Below are positions 5,676 through 7,228 of a stretch of DNA of 7,228 nt, piece after piece (position 1 is the stretch's first letter; every line of letters begins with the position of its first letter). The stretch is taken from assembly GCA_041674345.1 (NCBI GenBank), contig JBAYVY010000184.1, forward strand, positions 1 through 7,228, in the 5' to 3' direction. The notes beneath the pieces are model-generated. The model did no database searches, was not told the DNA's origin, and saw only the letters and a program-made list of their open reading frames with translations. The translations under genes and the position numbers were made by a program. This DNA is from JBAYVY01 sp041674345 (lineage in GTDB: Bacteria > Planctomycetota > Phycisphaerae > Phycisphaerales > Zrk34).

Positions 5676-6728
5676 ATGATCCGACTCGACTGCCCCCAAT
5701 GTCAGCGCTCGCTGGAAATTGACGACGGGTTTGCCGGTGGCGTCTGCCGATGCTTCAACTGCGGCACATTGATGACCGTCCCCGCCGCCGGGGAACACGC
5801 CGAACGTCTCACGCTCGGCTCCGGCACCAATCGCCCCGATCGCCCCGACACACCCGGCGCCCCCGGTGCCCCCGGAAGTTCACCCGCCCCCCGACGCGAT
5901 GAACCCGATGTCTTCGTCACCAGCACCGGCCGCACCGTCCGCCTCACGCACGATCAGGTCTCACGCATCGCCGTCGCCCGCAAGCCCCGCATGGGCCTTC
6001 GCGTCCTTCTCATCGCCGGCTTCGCCGTCATCACCGTCGCCATGTTCGTCATCATGGCCGTACTCGGCATCCAATCCCTCAGTCAACAACAACTCGAACA
6101 GCAAACCCTCCAGCAAAAACAAGAACGCGGCGTCGATCTGTCCCAACAAGTCCTGTCCTACAGCCCCGACGCCAATCCCCTGCTGCTGACCACGCCCAAC
6201 CTGTTCGGCATGCCCGTCAAAAACGAAAAACAATCCATCGTCCTGCTCATCGACTCCTCCGCCGCGATGCGCGATTACCTCGACTTCGCCGTCGGCACCG
6301 TCTCGGCCAACCTCAAAACCCTGCCCGCCGATGTCAGCGCGCAACTCATCTTCGCCGATGAGGCCGGCCTGCACTTCATGCCCAACGCCCCCATCCCCTT
6401 CGACAAGTGGAACCCCGCCGAACTGGCCGAACTGCTGGCGGCACTGCGACCGCTGGGCGTTCAAAATCTGCCCGCGGGATTCGACAAAGCGCTCGCCGCC
6501 AAGCCCGATCGCCTCGTGCTGGTCACGTCGATGGCGCCGATCAAGCCCGTGATGGACAAGCTGAACGCCGCCCTCGCCGCCGCGCCGAACGTGATCTGCG
6601 ACATCGACCAGCTCGGCCGAACCAACGACACGCTCCAACAACTGGCCGAGAGCCGCAAGGGAACCTACCTCCACCTCCCCGACGGCCAGATTCAAAGCTG
6701 GTACGCCGAGTATCAGCGGAAGAAATAA
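5676..6728 (+). CDS. Zinc-ribbon, transmembrane, von Willebrand factor A-like domain protein
   Basis: A 350-residue protein of unknown specific function. Residues 1-36 form a zinc ribbon with CPQC (Cys6, Cys9) and CFNC (Cys26, Cys29), plus an extra Cys24, a module frequent at the N-terminus of planctomycete proteins. A Pro/Gly-rich linker (about 50-75, including PGAPGAPG) leads to one membrane helix (about 108-131), then a Gln-rich coiled-coil-like stretch (134-150). Residues 187-338 resemble a VWA fold: SIVLLIDSSAAM is the first strand plus MIDAS region, DRLVLVTSM (278-286) a later strand. The MIDAS motif reads DSSAA rather than DxSxS, so metal binding may be impaired. Start at 5676 is chosen because the zinc ribbon begins there; the upstream in-frame ATG at 5532 lies inside rsmH. 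The topology implies a cytoplasmic ribbon and a periplasmic VWA domain, a possible protein-interaction role. Divergent from rsmH. Confidence 0.75.
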   Translation: MIRLDCPQCQRSLEIDDGFAGGVCRCFNCGTLMTVPAAGEHAERLTLGSGTNRPDRPDTPGAPGAPGSSPAPRRDEPDVFVTSTGRTVRLTHDQVSRIAVARKPRMGLRVLLIAGFAVITVAMFVIMAVLGIQSLSQQQLEQQTLQQKQERGVDLSQQVLSYSPDANPLLLTTPNLFGMPVKNEKQSIVLLIDSSAAMRDYLDFAVGTVSANLKTLPADVSAQLIFADEAGLHFMPNAPIPFDKWNPAELAELLAALRPLGVQNLPAGFDKALAAKPDRLVLVTSMAPIKPVMDKLNAALAAAPNVICDIDQLGRTNDTLQQLAESRKGTYLHLPDGQIQSWYAEYQRKK

Positions 6729-6748
6729 AAATCGCGGGGAAACGCCCG

Positions 6749-7063
6749 ATGTTTGACCGGCCGGAAATGTGTTTCGCCACCCGTGCCATGAACATCCGCA
6801 TGAAACATCCCGTTCGCAACACGCTTCTTATCATCGCCGCCCTGCTGCCGACCGGACTGGTTTGGGTTGGCATCGGTGTCTTTACGGCTCCGCGAAACTT
6901 CGGCATCGAAGACACCCTTGCCCACAACAGCCACCTCCTCGTCCGAGCCATCGAACGATACACACAGGAACATCAACATTTCCCCGCCGCATTGGCCGAT
7001 CCGCCGCCAAAGAAGGATGATGTGCGTTTCGACCAACTCGATTACGTCACCCGCGTCGAATAG
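6749..7063 (+). CDS. Small single-pass membrane protein of unknown function
   Basis: I do not recognise a family with confidence. The frame gives 104 residues from ATG 6749, which has GGGGA (6736-6740) 8 bases upstream; ATGs at 6767, 6788 and 6800 lack such a site. A basic N-terminus is followed by a hydrophobic segment (about residues 26-46, TLLIIAALLPTGLVWVGIGVF) and then a soluble part with NSHLLVRAIERYTQEHQHFPAAL. This last stretch resembles the 'AIerYh..hG.yP..L' region of pseudopilin-like periplasmic proteins, here without a prepilin peptidase site. It begins 20 bp after the VWA gene stop and may share its transcript. The C-terminus (FDQLDYVTRVE) stops abruptly where base composition changes, so the gene may be 3'-truncated by the rearrangement that brought in the next sequence. 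Confidence 0.5.
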   Translation: MFDRPEMCFATRAMNIRMKHPVRNTLLIIAALLPTGLVWVGIGVFTAPRNFGIEDTLAHNSHLLVRAIERYTQEHQHFPAALADPPPKKDDVRFDQLDYVTRVE

Positions 7064-7228
7064 TGTCGGAATAAGGTGTGTCAGGATGGAACGCCACTTA
7101 ACGAAGCTCTAAGTGGCCGTGCAGGAATAACTGATAAGATTGCGAAGCAAATGGGACCGCGTGGTTGGACGGAGCCGCAGATCGCAGAGGCCCTGAAGTC
7201 TGGGCAACAGATTCCTGCCATCAACAAG
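7064..7228 (+). CDS. Colicin E5-type ribonuclease toxin domain, partial
   Basis: The frame is open from just after the TAG at 7061 to the window edge and is cut there. It includes AGITDKIAKQMGPRGWTEPQ (codons 7121-7180) and then IAEALKSGQQIPAINK. The pattern KIxxQMxxRGWTxxxIxxxIxxP is what I know from the N-terminal half of colicin E5-related RNase domains, which cleave anticodon loops of tRNAs with queuine-type anticodons and are often the C-terminal payload of polymorphic toxins. Expected downstream features (a NPATxY/YVHP-like segment and the terminal strands) lie outside the window. A GTG at 7076 is the only obvious start; no clear ribosome site is present. Codons such as AGT, ATA, ACT, GAT and ATT contrast with the C-ending codons of the neighbours, suggesting transfer. 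It could be an orphan toxin tip displaced from a larger gene. Confidence 0.6.
7093..7117. repeat. Perfect 8-bp inverted repeat at the start of the toxin-like segment
   Basis: GCCACTTA (7093-7100) and TAAGTGGC (7110-7117) form a perfect stem with a 9-nt loop. There is no T-run after it, so it is not a standard terminator. It lies where composition shifts, between the 104-residue gene and the recognisable toxin domain, and also falls inside the open frame (TPLNEALSG). It may mark an element or recombination boundary or be coincidence. Confidence 0.5.

Noticed and set aside
5114..5722. Plus-strand frame translating the repeat as FRGFRGFRG
   Set aside because: Antisense reading of the rsmH repeat; the rsmH frame is conserved on both sides of the array.
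5565..5798. N-terminal extension of rsmH to an ATG at 5798
   Set aside because: It would overlap the 5' end of the divergent zinc-ribbon gene and shows no RsmH-like sequence before the 5564 region.

Overview
The window looks like chromosomal DNA from a high-GC bacterium, most likely a planctomycete (possibly of the Phycisphaerae type). The reasons are: a secreted protease with a PEP-CTERM tail, a CxxC zinc-ribbon protein fused to a membrane segment and a von Willebrand A-like domain, a LysM protein with a short 'ISDHLS'-type signal anchor inside a division cluster, and a very reduced dcw cluster. This taxonomic call is inference from gene style, not a search.

Left edge (1-1224). The first 120 bases look like the end of an insertion sequence. 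The minus strand carries a good ribosome binding site, an ATG at 34 and the first 11 codons of what resembles an IS630-family transposase. The element abuts a TA dinucleotide at 119-120. Directly after it, on the plus strand, a subtilisin-like protease reads in mid-domain at the oxyanion-hole region, contains the catalytic serine and ends with a PEP-CTERM sorting tail. Its catalytic Asp and His are missing, so it is the 3' remnant of an interrupted gene.

Centre (1415-5564), all on the minus strand and so read from right to left: rsmH (16S rRNA C1402 N4-methyltransferase), a membrane-anchored protein with two LysM domains, an FtsL-like small bitopic protein, and the division transpeptidase ftsI. 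The last two overlap by GTGA. Together they form a minimal division/wall operon. Within this window mraZ does not precede it and no mur genes follow it; it ends convergently against the protease remnant. Two G-rich tandem arrays interrupt it: a 90-bp array inside rsmH that encodes a collagen-like Gly-X-Y tract next to the SAM-binding motif, and a (GCGGGGT)4 array with inverted repeats just before ftsL that can fold over the ftsL ribosome binding site.

Right side (5676-7228), plus strand and divergent from rsmH: a zinc-ribbon/TM/VWA-like protein with a probable leaderless promoter, then a 104-residue single-TM protein of unknown function. At the very edge is a lower-GC open frame whose translation strongly resembles the start of a colicin E5-type tRNase domain, cut by the window end. 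So the conserved division operon is flanked on both sides by mobile or horizontally acquired-looking DNA.
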